Positions 1-7,518 of a DNA stretch of 7,592 bases are shown here, piece by piece. This stretch comes from Acidimicrobiia bacterium (GTDB lineage Bacteria; Actinomycetota; Acidimicrobiia; IMCC26256; PALSA-555). The stretch covers positions 1 to 7,592 of the forward strand of contig JAFMJM010000111.1 in the NCBI GenBank assembly GCA_017853455.1, written 5' to 3'. The notes under the pieces were generated by a model, which ran no database searches, was not told the origin of the DNA, and worked only from the letters and a program-made list of their open reading frames with translations. The first letter of the stretch is position 1; each line of letters opens with the position of its first letter. The translations under genes were made by a program, and so were the position numbers.

Positions 1-6
1 CGGCGG

Positions 7-525
7 TCAGGCGGGGACGGCCTCGAGCGGGTCGAGCCCCGGCAGGAACGGCCGCCACGCCGGGTCGGGGGCACCGGCCGTGGCGATCAGCCACAACGCG
101 GCGTGCGGCGCGCGCGGCGGACGCAGCAACCGGAACCCCGACTCACCGAGCAGCCGGTCCTCCTTGCGCGAGTTGCACGCCCGGCACGACGCCACGACGT
201 TGTCCCAGGTGTGCGTACCACCGCGCGAACGGGGCACCACGTGGTCGATGTTCTCCGCCGGCCGGTGGCAGTACTGACACCGGTGGTCGTCACGGGCGAA
301 GACCGCCCGGCGCGACAGCGGCACCCGGCTCCGGTGGGGCACCCGGACGAACTGGCGCAACCGGATCACCGACGGCACCGCCATCACGGCCCGCTCCGAC
401 CGCAGCTCGGCGGCGGCGCGGGTGACGACCTCGGCCTTGTCCTTGAGGACGAGCACCACGGCCCGGCGCAGCGACACGACACAGAGCGGCTCGTAGCTGG
501 CGTTGAGCAGCAGTGCCCGTTCCAT
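7..525 (-). CDS. HNH endonuclease, small stand-alone type
   Basis: A 172-residue protein with one HNH nuclease domain in its second half. Visible in order: an N-terminal segment beginning MERALLLNASYEPL, typical of the actinobacterial/cyanobacterial stand-alone HNH family; a zinc pair C83-x2-C86; the metal-finger motif DHVVPRSRGG starting at D94-H95; W107-D108-N109; and a second zinc pair C114-x2-C117 followed by N118 and R120-K121. All metal and zinc ligands expected of the family are present, so it should be an active metal-dependent DNase. The ATG at 525 is chosen because a strong ribosome site (GGGAGG, 531-536) sits 5 nt upstream and the family normally starts at this motif; the open frame runs on to about 849 but overlaps the next gene. 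It lies 113 bp downstream of the small unknown gene on the same strand, with its own possible -10 box between. The biological role of this family is not established; no partner methylase or phage gene is seen. Confidence 0.93.
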   Translation of the reverse strand: MERALLLNASYEPLCVVSLRRAVVLVLKDKAEVVTRAAAELRSERAVMAVPSVIRLRQFVRVPHRSRVPLSRRAVFARDDHRCQYCHRPAENIDHVVPRSRGGTHTWDNVVASCRACNSRKEDRLLGESGFRLLRPPRAPHAALWLIATAGAPDPAWRPFLPGLDPLEAVPA

Positions 526-530
526 GTGGT

Positions 531-536
531 CCTCCC
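531..536 (-). promoter_or_regulatory. Ribosome binding site of the HNH gene
   Basis: On the minus strand GGGAGG lies 5 nt before the ATG at 525. It is the clearest Shine-Dalgarno sequence in the window and decides the HNH start against the longer open frame that extends to about 849. Confidence 0.75.
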
Positions 537-554
537 GGATTCCCGGTCGCGCGC

Positions 555-560
555 ATCGTA
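555..560 (-). promoter_or_regulatory. Possible -10 element of the HNH gene
   Basis: The minus strand reads TACGAT here, matching the TAnnnT -10 consensus, about 30 nt upstream of the HNH ATG. A start point near 548 would leave a leader of about 23 nt that includes the GGGAGG ribosome site. No good -35 hexamer is visible 16-18 bp further upstream, so this is a candidate only; the gene may also be read from the upstream small gene. Confidence 0.4.
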
Positions 561-638
561 CCGACACCCGGAGAGCCGCGCCGCGGACCGCCCGGACCCT
601 TCCGGGCCCGCCCGGATCCGCCCGACCGATCGGGCCGC

Positions 639-920
639 TCAGGCGGATCGCCGCAACCGCTCCTGGTCGCGACACCACGAGAGGTAGCGGACCAGGTCGA
701 GGGGGTCGGCCGCCGCTGCTCCATCGCCGCCGTACTGCGTCTCGAGCCGGAAGCCGAGGTAGTCGGGGTCGGGCAACGGCAGGAACGGCGCCCGCCGCCA
801 CCACCCCGGCCGGGCCAGGCGTCCGACCTGGCGCAACGCCGTCGGCCACAAGCGGGGGCGGACCACCACCGCGGCGACGAGTGCACCGGTGCCGGCGTTC
901 GGAGAGGCGGCCGTGCTCAC
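639..920 (-). CDS. Small conserved-looking protein of unknown function (93 aa)
   Basis: A 93-residue soluble protein with no function I can name. It has an N-terminal Ala/Val-rich stretch (about 12-20), then a basic and tryptophan-rich segment RPGWWRRAPFLPLP at 37-50, the block DPDYLGFRLETQYGG at 51-65, and an acidic-helical tail with DLVRYLSWC at 75-83. From memory, short actinobacterial proteins share this pattern of a Pro-rich PDPxY segment, FRxxTxYG and a C-terminal YLxWC, so I read it as a real conserved hypothetical rather than a shadow frame. The GTG at 920 is preferred over an in-frame GTG at 929 because a TAGCGT -10 box lies exactly 7 nt upstream of it, the arrangement of a leaderless mRNA. 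It is divergent from the MoxR operon and precedes the HNH gene on the same strand. No cysteine cluster, signal peptide or known catalytic motif is visible. Confidence 0.75.
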   Translation of the reverse strand: MSTAASPNAGTGALVAAVVVRPRLWPTALRQVGRLARPGWWRRAPFLPLPDPDYLGFRLETQYGGDGAAAADPLDLVRYLSWCRDQERLRRSA

Positions 921-927
921 GCCGACC

Positions 928-933
928 ACGCTA
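928..933 (-). promoter_or_regulatory. -10 element for leaderless small gene
   Basis: The minus strand reads TAGCGT, a TAnnnT -10 hexamer, followed by 7 nt and then the GTG at 920. Transcription starting at the usual distance would begin at the start codon itself, giving a leaderless message, which is common in actinobacteria. No -35 hexamer is evident. Confidence 0.5.
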
Positions 934-993
934 CGCGCCCGCTCGGCCGCGACCCGGCGCCGGTGGTGCCGCCGGGCGGCGCGTGGGCGCCAC

Positions 994-999
994 TACCGT
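994..999 (+). promoter_or_regulatory. -10 element for leaderless moxR-type gene
   Basis: TACCGT is followed by exactly 7 nt and then the GTG at 1007, so transcription would begin at the start codon. The layout mirrors that of the divergent gene on the other strand. A -35 element is not recognisable. There is no Shine-Dalgarno sequence before this GTG, which agrees with a leaderless start. Confidence 0.5.
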
Positions 1000-1006
1000 C
1001 CTGACG

Positions 1007-1989
<983 letters not shown>

Positions 1990-1993
<4 letters not shown>

Positions 1994-3294
1994 CCGGGCC
2001 CCGACGCCCCACCCGCACCCGGCGGTCGTCCGACCGCGTCCGGGTGACGCCCCGCGGCTGGACGCTCGCCGGTGCATCGGTGGCGCTCGTCGCCGCCGGC
2101 CGGATCCTCGGTGCCGACGAGTGCTCGGCCGTCGGCGTCTCGGGCCTGGTGCTGGTCGCGGCCGCCGTCGTGTGGGTGCGCTACGGGCGGGCGCCGTTGC
2201 GCGTCCTGCGCCGTCCCGATCCGCTCACCCCCCACGTCGGGGACCACGCCCGCATCGACGTGGCCCTCACCCCCACCACCCGTCGCGGCTCGGCCGGCTT
2301 CACCCTGGTCGAGGACGTCGACGGTGGCCGGCTCCAGGCCCGGTTCTCCATCCCGACCCTGCGGGCGGGTACCGCCGTGCGCCGGGCGTACCGCCTGCCC
2401 ACCGAGCGCCGCGGCGAGGCGCCCGTCGGTCCGGCCACCGCGTGGCGCACCGACCCGTTCGGGCTGGCCCGCGGCCGCACGGTGCTGGCACCGACCCAGA
2501 CCGTGATCGTGCGGCCGCGCGTGTTCCGCATCGCGGCGCCCGACCTCGGCCACGGCACCCGGGCGGTCGCCGACGAGTCGGACCACGCCCGCGCCCGCAC
2601 GCCCGACGCCTCCGGCGACTTCGCCGCCGTGCGCCCCTACGAGGTCGGCGACGATCCGCGCCGGGTGCACTGGGCGGCCAGCGCCCGGGCCGACGAGCTG
2701 ATGGTCCGCCAGGACGTCGCGCCCCGCCCCGGGCGCACGCTCGTGGTGCTCGACACCCGGGCGTTCGCTCCCGACCACGACGGCGCCGAGGCGTTCGAGC
2801 GTGCGGTCGAGGCGGCGGCCTCGGTCGTGACCGCGCTGCAGCGGGTGGCGCGACCCGTCGAGTGCCGGACGGCGGACGGCACGGCCCTCACCCGGTCGGG
2901 TACCGACCGCACCCACCGGGTGCTCGACCGGCTCGCGGTCGTGAGTCCCGGCGACGGTGACCTGATCGCCGCCCTCGCCGACGAACGGGGCACCCGCGCC
3001 CCCGAGTTGGTCGTGGTGGTGACCGCCGCCCACGACGCCGTCACCCGCGCGGCCGTCGCCCGCTTCGCCCGCCGGAGCGCCACGCTCCTCGTCGTCACCG
3101 CCGACGCCGATCCGACGCTCCCCGAGGTCGGCGGTCGCACCGGGCGCGCCGAGCTGACCGTGGTCGTCGACGCCCGGACGGTGCCGTTCGCGACCGCCTG
3201 GGAGGCGGCCGTCGGTCGCCGCGGACCGGTCCGGCGGGCGGCACGGGGCACGCCGCTCGCGGGGGTCCGGGCCCGACCGGGTGGGGGCCGATGA
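1990..3294 (+). CDS. DUF58 domain membrane protein
   Basis: A 434-residue protein with a basic N-terminus, two hydrophobic segments close together (about 24-42 and 46-63), and a long soluble part. The DUF58 signature is clear: RPYEVGDDPRRVHWAASAR, with G220-D221-D222, R224 and H227-W228 and R233, followed by LMVRQ. After it comes a von Willebrand A-like beginning, LVVLDTRA around D255; the usual metal-site pattern DxSxS is not kept, so metal-dependent ligand binding is doubtful. The protein is expected at the membrane and is the likely partner of the MoxR ATPase encoded just upstream. The GTG at 1990 overlaps the MoxR stop (GTGA), and its own stop overlaps the ATG of the next gene (ATGA), so the three products are probably translationally coupled. 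The molecular role of DUF58 proteins is not settled; links to cell envelope and stress functions are reported for some. Confidence 0.92.
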
Positions 3295-5705
3295 CCGCGC
3301 CGCCGCCCCGCCGTTCCGTGGCCGGCGCAGCCGTCGCACCGGGCGTGCCCGGCGCATCCGCCGCATCCGCCGAGGGGGGACGGGGCGCCGCAGCCCGTCG
3401 CACCGCCGGCGGACGGCTCGCCCCCACGCTCGCCCTCGCGGCCGTCAGTGCGAGCGTGGCGGTCGGCTACGGCCGCGTCGTGACCGGCTCGCGCTGGGTC
3501 CTCCCGCTCCTGGTGATCGCCGTCGCTCCCCACCTCGTCGGCTGGCTGCTGCGACGCCGCCCGGTCGCGCTCACGGCCCTGGCCTCGGTCGCGGTGCTGG
3601 TGGTGGTCGTCGTGTGGGGACTCGAAGCGCACACGCTCCGTGCCGGCCTGCCCGGTCCCGCCACCCTCGACGCGCTCGGTCGCCACCTGGCCGGGGGCCC
3701 GCGGTCCCTCGGACGCCACCCGGTCCCGGTCCCCGACGGCACCGGCGTCACCCTGCTCGGGGTGCTCGCCGTGTGGGCGATGGCACTGGTCGCCGACCAC
3801 CTCGCGACCCGGCGCCGGGCGGTCCTGGGTGCGCTCACCCCGGCCCTGCTCGTGTTCGTCTGGACCGCCGCGCTGACCGGCGACGGCGACCGCGCCGTCC
3901 TGGCCCTCGTCGACGCCGCCGCCGTCGTCGTCAGCGGCGCGGCCTTCGTCGCCCTGCAGCGCCAGGCCCTGGTCACCACCCGGGCCAACGCCGCGCTCGA
4001 CGACTCGGGCACCGGGGACCCCGGTCGGGGCCGACGACCCACCGTCGGGCCGGCGCTCGCCGTGGCGGTCCTCGCCGCCGTGATCGGCGCCGTCGTCGCC
4101 CCCCGGCTGCCCGGCGCCACGGCCGATCCCCTCGTCGACCTCCGCCCGTCGCAGCGCGGGTCGTCGACCTACCAGACGACCATCCCGCCCCTCGTCGACG
4201 TCGCCGACCAGCTCAAGCGGAGCGAGGAGTCGGAGCTGTTCACGGTGCGGGCGACGGCGCCCGACTACTGGCGGACCGTCGCGCTCGACCAGTACTCGTC
4301 CGCCGGCGGGGGCCAGTGGGTGCTGCGCGCCGAGGGCGGCTCGATCACCACCGGCCTCGACGACGCCGTCCCGGCGGGCGCGCTCCGCCAGCAGTACCGG
4401 ATCGGCGCGCTGTCGGAGCGGTGGATGCCCGCCGCGATGACACCGGTCGCGGTCGACCAGCCCGACGTGCTGGTCGTCGAGTCGTCGAACACCCTCGTGA
4501 CCCGGCGCCGCTCGGTCACCGGCCTGCGCTACGCCGTCGACTCGGTCACCCCGGTCGCCGACCCGACCGACGCCCAACGTCGCGCCACGGCTGGCCCCGT
4601 GTCCGCCGACGTCCGCACCGACCTCGAGCTCCCCGCCGACGTTCCCCAGTCGCTGCGCGACCTCGCGGCGTCGGTCACGGCCGGCGCCACCACCCCCTAC
4701 GACCGGGCCCGACTCCTGCGCGACTGGTTCCGCAACGGGCAGTTCACCTACGACACCGACGTCGATCTCTCCGACGCCGTCGACGCGACCCAGCAGTTCC
4801 TGCGCGACAAGCGTGGCTTCTGCGTCCAGTTCGCCAGCACCTACGCGTTGATGGCCCGCGCCGTCGGTCTGCCCACGCGGGTGGCCGTCGGCTTCACCCC
4901 CGGCGACCTCGACCCCGCGACCGGCCGGTACCGGGTGACCAACCACGACGCCCACGCCTGGCCCGAGGTGTGGCTCGCCGGCCTCGGGTGGACCGACCGC
5001 TTCGATCCCACCCCGCCGAGCAGCGCCCCCGGCGGCAGCGCGCTGCCCGGTGAGCGCCTGGCGCCCCCCGTCGTGCCGCCGACCGTCGCTCCCACCACCA
5101 CGCCGGTCACCGGGCCGAGCGCCACGACGGTGCCGGTCTCGCCGAGCGGACCGCCGGTGACCGATCCCGACCTGACCCCGGTCACCGTTCCCGACGGCCG
5201 CACGCCGGCCCGCGTCGGCGGTGGCGTGCCGTGGCCGGTGTGGGCGATCCTCGCGCTCGGCGCGCTGACGGCGCTGGTCGGCACCGTTCCGGCGGTGAAG
5301 GCCGGCCGGCGCCGACGTCGACGCCGCCGGCCCGACCCGGTCGAACGGATCGCGGGCGCCTGGGCCGAGGCCCTCGACCGCCTGCGCGACCTCGGCCTGT
5401 CGGCCGACGCCACCGACACCCCGGTGGAGATCGCCACGGCCGCACCCGCCACGGTCGGCAGCGAGGCCGCGCCGTCACTCGCCCGGGTGGCGGTCGCCCA
5501 CACGCGGGCGCAGTTCGGCGCCGGACCGGTGGGCGCGATCGACGCCGACGCGGCGTGGGATCACGAGGACGAGTTCGAACGCCGGATCGACCTGGGACGC
5601 TGGGCGCGAGCCCGGTCGCGTTGGTCGACGGCGTCGCTCAGGGACCGTCGTCGCCCTGGATCCGGTCGCGCCACCGCTGGCCGGCGCCACCGAACATCCC
5701 CTTGA
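3291..5705 (+). CDS. Membrane protein with extracytoplasmic transglutaminase-like domain
   Basis: An 804-residue polytopic protein. After an Ala/Pro/Arg-rich cytosolic start come about six or seven hydrophobic segments: roughly 43-60, 69-87, 91-110, 152-168, 178-195, 203-222 and 252-270. A large external region follows. It holds the transglutaminase-like core (about 470-575): GFCVQFAS with catalytic C511, NHDAHAWPEVW with H555, and GWTDRFDPTPP with D572, so the Cys-His-Asp triad is intact. A Pro/Thr/Val-rich stalk (about 591-637) leads to a last membrane helix (648-669), an eight-Arg run (673-680) that should face the cytosol, and a helical C-terminal domain. This is the usual architecture of transglutaminases encoded with MoxR and DUF58; it may be a protease or amide-processing enzyme rather than a cross-linker, and the substrate is unknown. 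The ATG overlaps the DUF58 stop by 4 nt and has a G-rich ribosome site at 3283-3287. The last 21 codons or so overlap the opposing DUF3040 gene. Confidence 0.92.
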   Translation: MTAPPPRRSVAGAAVAPGVPGASAASAEGGRGAAARRTAGGRLAPTLALAAVSASVAVGYGRVVTGSRWVLPLLVIAVAPHLVGWLLRRRPVALTALASVAVLVVVVVWGLEAHTLRAGLPGPATLDALGRHLAGGPRSLGRHPVPVPDGTGVTLLGVLAVWAMALVADHLATRRRAVLGALTPALLVFVWTAALTGDGDRAVLALVDAAAVVVSGAAFVALQRQALVTTRANAALDDSGTGDPGRGRRPTVGPALAVAVLAAVIGAVVAPRLPGATADPLVDLRPSQRGSSTYQTTIPPLVDVADQLKRSEESELFTVRATAPDYWRTVALDQYSSAGGGQWVLRAEGGSITTGLDDAVPAGALRQQYRIGALSERWMPAAMTPVAVDQPDVLVVESSNTLVTRRRSVTGLRYAVDSVTPVADPTDAQRRATAGPVSADVRTDLELPADVPQSLRDLAASVTAGATTPYDRARLLRDWFRNGQFTYDTDVDLSDAVDATQQFLRDKRGFCVQFASTYALMARAVGLPTRVAVGFTPGDLDPATGRYRVTNHDAHAWPEVWLAGLGWTDRFDPTPPSSAPGGSALPGERLAPPVVPPTVAPTTTPVTGPSATTVPVSPSGPPVTDPDLTPVTVPDGRTPARVGGGVPWPVWAILALGALTALVGTVPAVKAGRRRRRRRRPDPVERIAGAWAEALDRLRDLGLSADATDTPVEIATAAPATVGSEAAPSLARVAVAHTRAQFGAGPVGAIDADAAWDHEDEFERRIDLGRWARARSRWSTASLRDRRRPGSGRATAGRRHRTSP

Positions 5706-6018
5706 CGGAGCCACCCCGCGAACCCGACGTGAGGCTCTCCAGGCCCGCCCGCCCGATCTTGCGCACGTTGCGCTCGATGACGAGCAGGCAGAACAGCATG
5801 ATCAGGAACCCGAACACCCCGAGCAGCAGCACCTGGGTGAAGGTCATCACCAACAGGACCAGCCCGGCGACGAACCCGAGGATCGACCACTTGATCATCC
5901 GCGCGGCGTGCCGGTAGAGGGTGGTGTCGGAGACCTGCTGGACCAACTTCGGGTCGGTGGCCGAGAGGTTGGCCTCGATCTCCTGGAGGATGCGCTGTTC
6001 GTCTTCGGAGAGCGGCAT
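5638..6018 (-). CDS. DUF3040 domain small membrane protein
   Basis: A 126-residue protein that starts with MPLSEDEQRILQEIE, the hallmark of the actinobacterial DUF3040 family, followed by an amphipathic region to about residue 40, two adjacent membrane helices (about 42-60 and 62-81), a basic patch (ERNVRKIGR, 82-90) and a Gly/Arg-rich tail. Both ends should be cytoplasmic. The function of the family is unknown. The ATG at 6018 is fixed by the family N-terminus; a plausible promoter (TTGGCG, 17 bp, GACAAT) places the RNA start at or next to this ATG. It lies 115 bp downstream of dinB on the same strand and converges on the transglutaminase-like gene, with which its last 68 bp overlap. From memory, DUF3040 genes are commonly neighbours of dinB and of the mraZ division cluster in actinobacteria. 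Confidence 0.92.
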   Translation of the reverse strand: MPLSEDEQRILQEIEANLSATDPKLVQQVSDTTLYRHAARMIKWSILGFVAGLVLLVMTFTQVLLLGVFGFLIMLFCLLVIERNVRKIGRAGLESLTSGSRGGSVKGMFGGAGQRWRDRIQGDDGP

Positions 6019-6026
6019 GGCCCCCC

Positions 6027-6055
6027 ATTGTCGCACCTCGGAGCCGATCCGCCAA
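6027..6055 (-). promoter_or_regulatory. Likely promoter of the DUF3040 gene
   Basis: On the minus strand TTGGCG (6050-6055) is separated by exactly 17 bp from GACAAT (6027-6032). The first matches TTGACA at 4 of 6 positions and the second keeps the key A2 and T6 of the -10 box. Eight bases separate the -10 box from the ATG at 6018, so the message would be leaderless or have a leader of one or two bases. The optimal spacing and placement make this the best two-part promoter in the window. Confidence 0.5.
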
Positions 6056-6074
6056 CGCGTCGGCCCGATCTCTT

Positions 6075-6090
6075 CGTCCGTCACCGGACG
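6075..6090 (-). terminator. Hairpin between dinB and DUF3040, possible terminator
   Basis: A perfect 6-bp GC-rich stem, CGTCCG/CGGACG, closes a 4-base loop; read on the minus strand the loop is GTGA, a GNRA-type tetraloop. It starts about 44 nt downstream of the dinB stop codon and lies upstream of the DUF3040 promoter, where a terminator would make sense. The sequence after it on the minus strand (AAGAGATC) has no T-run, so a classical intrinsic terminator is not supported; short GC stems also arise by chance in DNA of this composition. Confidence 0.3.
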
Positions 6091-6133
6091 GTGCCCGCCG
6101 CCGGACGCCCCGCCGGACCCAGGAGAGCCCCGG

Positions 6134-7477
6134 TCAGCGGCCGTCGGCCGGGCCCCGTGACGGGTCCGGGGGTGACCCGGCGGGGGGTTCCGGGGGCCGG
6201 GACGCCAGGCTGGCGGGGCGCACGCTGTCGGGCCCGAAGCGCCGCCGGGCCTCGTCGACCGCCCGTTCCAGCACCGCCCGTCGCTCGGCGTCGATCCCAC
6301 CCGGGTGGGGCTGGCCGGTCGAGCCGGTGTCCGGGTCGGCGGTCGCATCCGCGGGTGATCCAGCCGACGTCCCGAAGTCGAGGGCCAGGGTCAGGGCCTC
6401 GGGGACCGGTCCGTCGGGTTCGGTCCCCGGCTCGACCAGTTGCTGGACCGACACGCCGAGCAACCGGATCCCGGGCGACACGTCGAGCGCGTCGAGGAGG
6501 TCCCGGGCGGTGGCGAGGATCTCGGCGGTCGAGTCGGTGGCGCGCCCGAGGGTCCGGGAGCGGGTGATGGTCGAGAAGTCGGCGAACCGCACCTTGAGCT
6601 GCACCGTCCGGGCCCGGAGCCCCGTCGCGCGCAGGCGCGTCCCGGTCCGGTCGGCGAGTCGCACCAGTTCGCGACCCAGCACCGCCCGGTCGCGGTGGTC
6701 GACCGGGAACGTCTCCTCATGGCCGACCGACTTCAGCGCGCGTTGTGGCTCCACCGCCCGCTCGTCGACGTTGTGGGCCAGGGCGTGGAGGTGGCGACCG
6801 TGGGACTCCCCCAGCGCCGCCACCAGCGTCGGCTCCCCGAGCGCGGCGAGGTCGCCGACCGTCCGCACCCCGAAGCGCGCCAGGCGCGCGTGGGTCGCCG
6901 GCCCCACCCCCCACAGGCACTCCACGGGGAGCGGGTGCAGGAAGTCCAGCTCCGTGCCCGGCGCCACCACGAGGAGGCCGTCGGGCTTCGCCCGATCGGA
7001 TGCCAACTTGGCCAGGAACTTCGTGGTGGCGACCCCGACCGACACGGTGAGCCCCGTCTCGTCGCGCACCCGGGCACGGATCGCCGCACCGATCTCCGGA
7101 CCGGTGCCGAGACGTCGGCGGGCGCCCCGGACGTCGAGGAACGCCTCGTCGAGCGAGATCGGCTCGACCAGTGGCGTCACCGCACGGAAGATCTCCATCA
7201 CGGCGCGACTCGCGGCGCCGTAGGCGTCGAAGCGGGGCGCCAGGAACACCGCGTCGGGACACGCGCGGCGGGCCTGCGCCGTGGGCATCGCCGACCGGAT
7301 CCCGAACCGGCGGGCCTCGTAGCTCGCGGCGGCGACCACACCCCGGGTGCCGGTGCCACCCACCACGACCGGACGCCCCCGCAGGGCCGGATCGTCACGC
7401 TGCTCCACCGATGCGAAGAACGCATCGAGGTCGCAGTGCAGGATGCCCGGCGCGTCGTCCCCGCCGGCGCCGGTCAT
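6134..7477 (-). CDS. dinB: DNA polymerase IV (Y-family translesion polymerase)
   Basis: A 447-residue Y-family DNA polymerase that copies past damaged bases with low fidelity. Seen in order: the palm start ILHCDLDAFFASVEQ with catalytic D16 and a likely steric-gate F21; the fingers segment ASYEARRFGIRSAMP (51-65); the second catalytic motif SLDEAFLDV with D110-E111; the SVGVATTKFLAKLASDRAKPDG palm block (146-167); the thumb helix-hairpin-helix beginning LWGVGPATHARLARFGV (188-204); and the little finger to about 348. All polymerase residues are intact. The tail is long: a weak beta-clamp-like ALTLALDF (361-368), a 26-residue Gly/Asp/Pro linker, an Arg-rich helix (about 399-412) and a Pro-rich end. 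The ATG at 7477 is preferred to a GTG at 7510 because the palm motif then begins at the usual distance from the N-terminus. No ribosome site or -10 box is seen just upstream, so it may be read together with something beyond the right edge. Confidence 0.95.
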   Translation of the reverse strand: MTGAGGDDAPGILHCDLDAFFASVEQRDDPALRGRPVVVGGTGTRGVVAAASYEARRFGIRSAMPTAQARRACPDAVFLAPRFDAYGAASRAVMEIFRAVTPLVEPISLDEAFLDVRGARRRLGTGPEIGAAIRARVRDETGLTVSVGVATTKFLAKLASDRAKPDGLLVVAPGTELDFLHPLPVECLWGVGPATHARLARFGVRTVGDLAALGEPTLVAALGESHGRHLHALAHNVDERAVEPQRALKSVGHEETFPVDHRDRAVLGRELVRLADRTGTRLRATGLRARTVQLKVRFADFSTITRSRTLGRATDSTAEILATARDLLDALDVSPGIRLLGVSVQQLVEPGTEPDGPVPEALTLALDFGTSAGSPADATADPDTGSTGQPHPGGIDAERRAVLERAVDEARRRFGPDSVRPASLASRPPEPPAGSPPDPSRGPADGR

Positions 7478-7518
7478 CGGGCCGTGACGCGGTCCGCCGA
7501 CGCCGCGCACCGAGCGAC

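Noticed and set aside
526..849. N-terminal extension of the HNH frame to about 849
   Set aside because: The extension is low-complexity Arg/Pro/Ala, overlaps the small minus-strand gene, and a strong ribosome site sits just before the internal ATG at 525.
503..1006. Upstream extension of the MoxR frame
   Set aside because: It runs antisense to two genes, has Arg/Ser/Pro-rich shadow composition, and the MoxR family length is met from 1007.
2637..4955. 772-residue open frame on the minus strand
   Set aside because: It is Gly/Arg/Asp-rich, has no domain pattern and lies opposite the well-supported DUF58 and transglutaminase genes; long shadow frames are normal at this GC content.
3281..5053. 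590-residue plus-strand frame overlapping the transglutaminase gene
   Set aside because: It is an Arg/Pro/Gly-rich shadow in another frame, without motifs.
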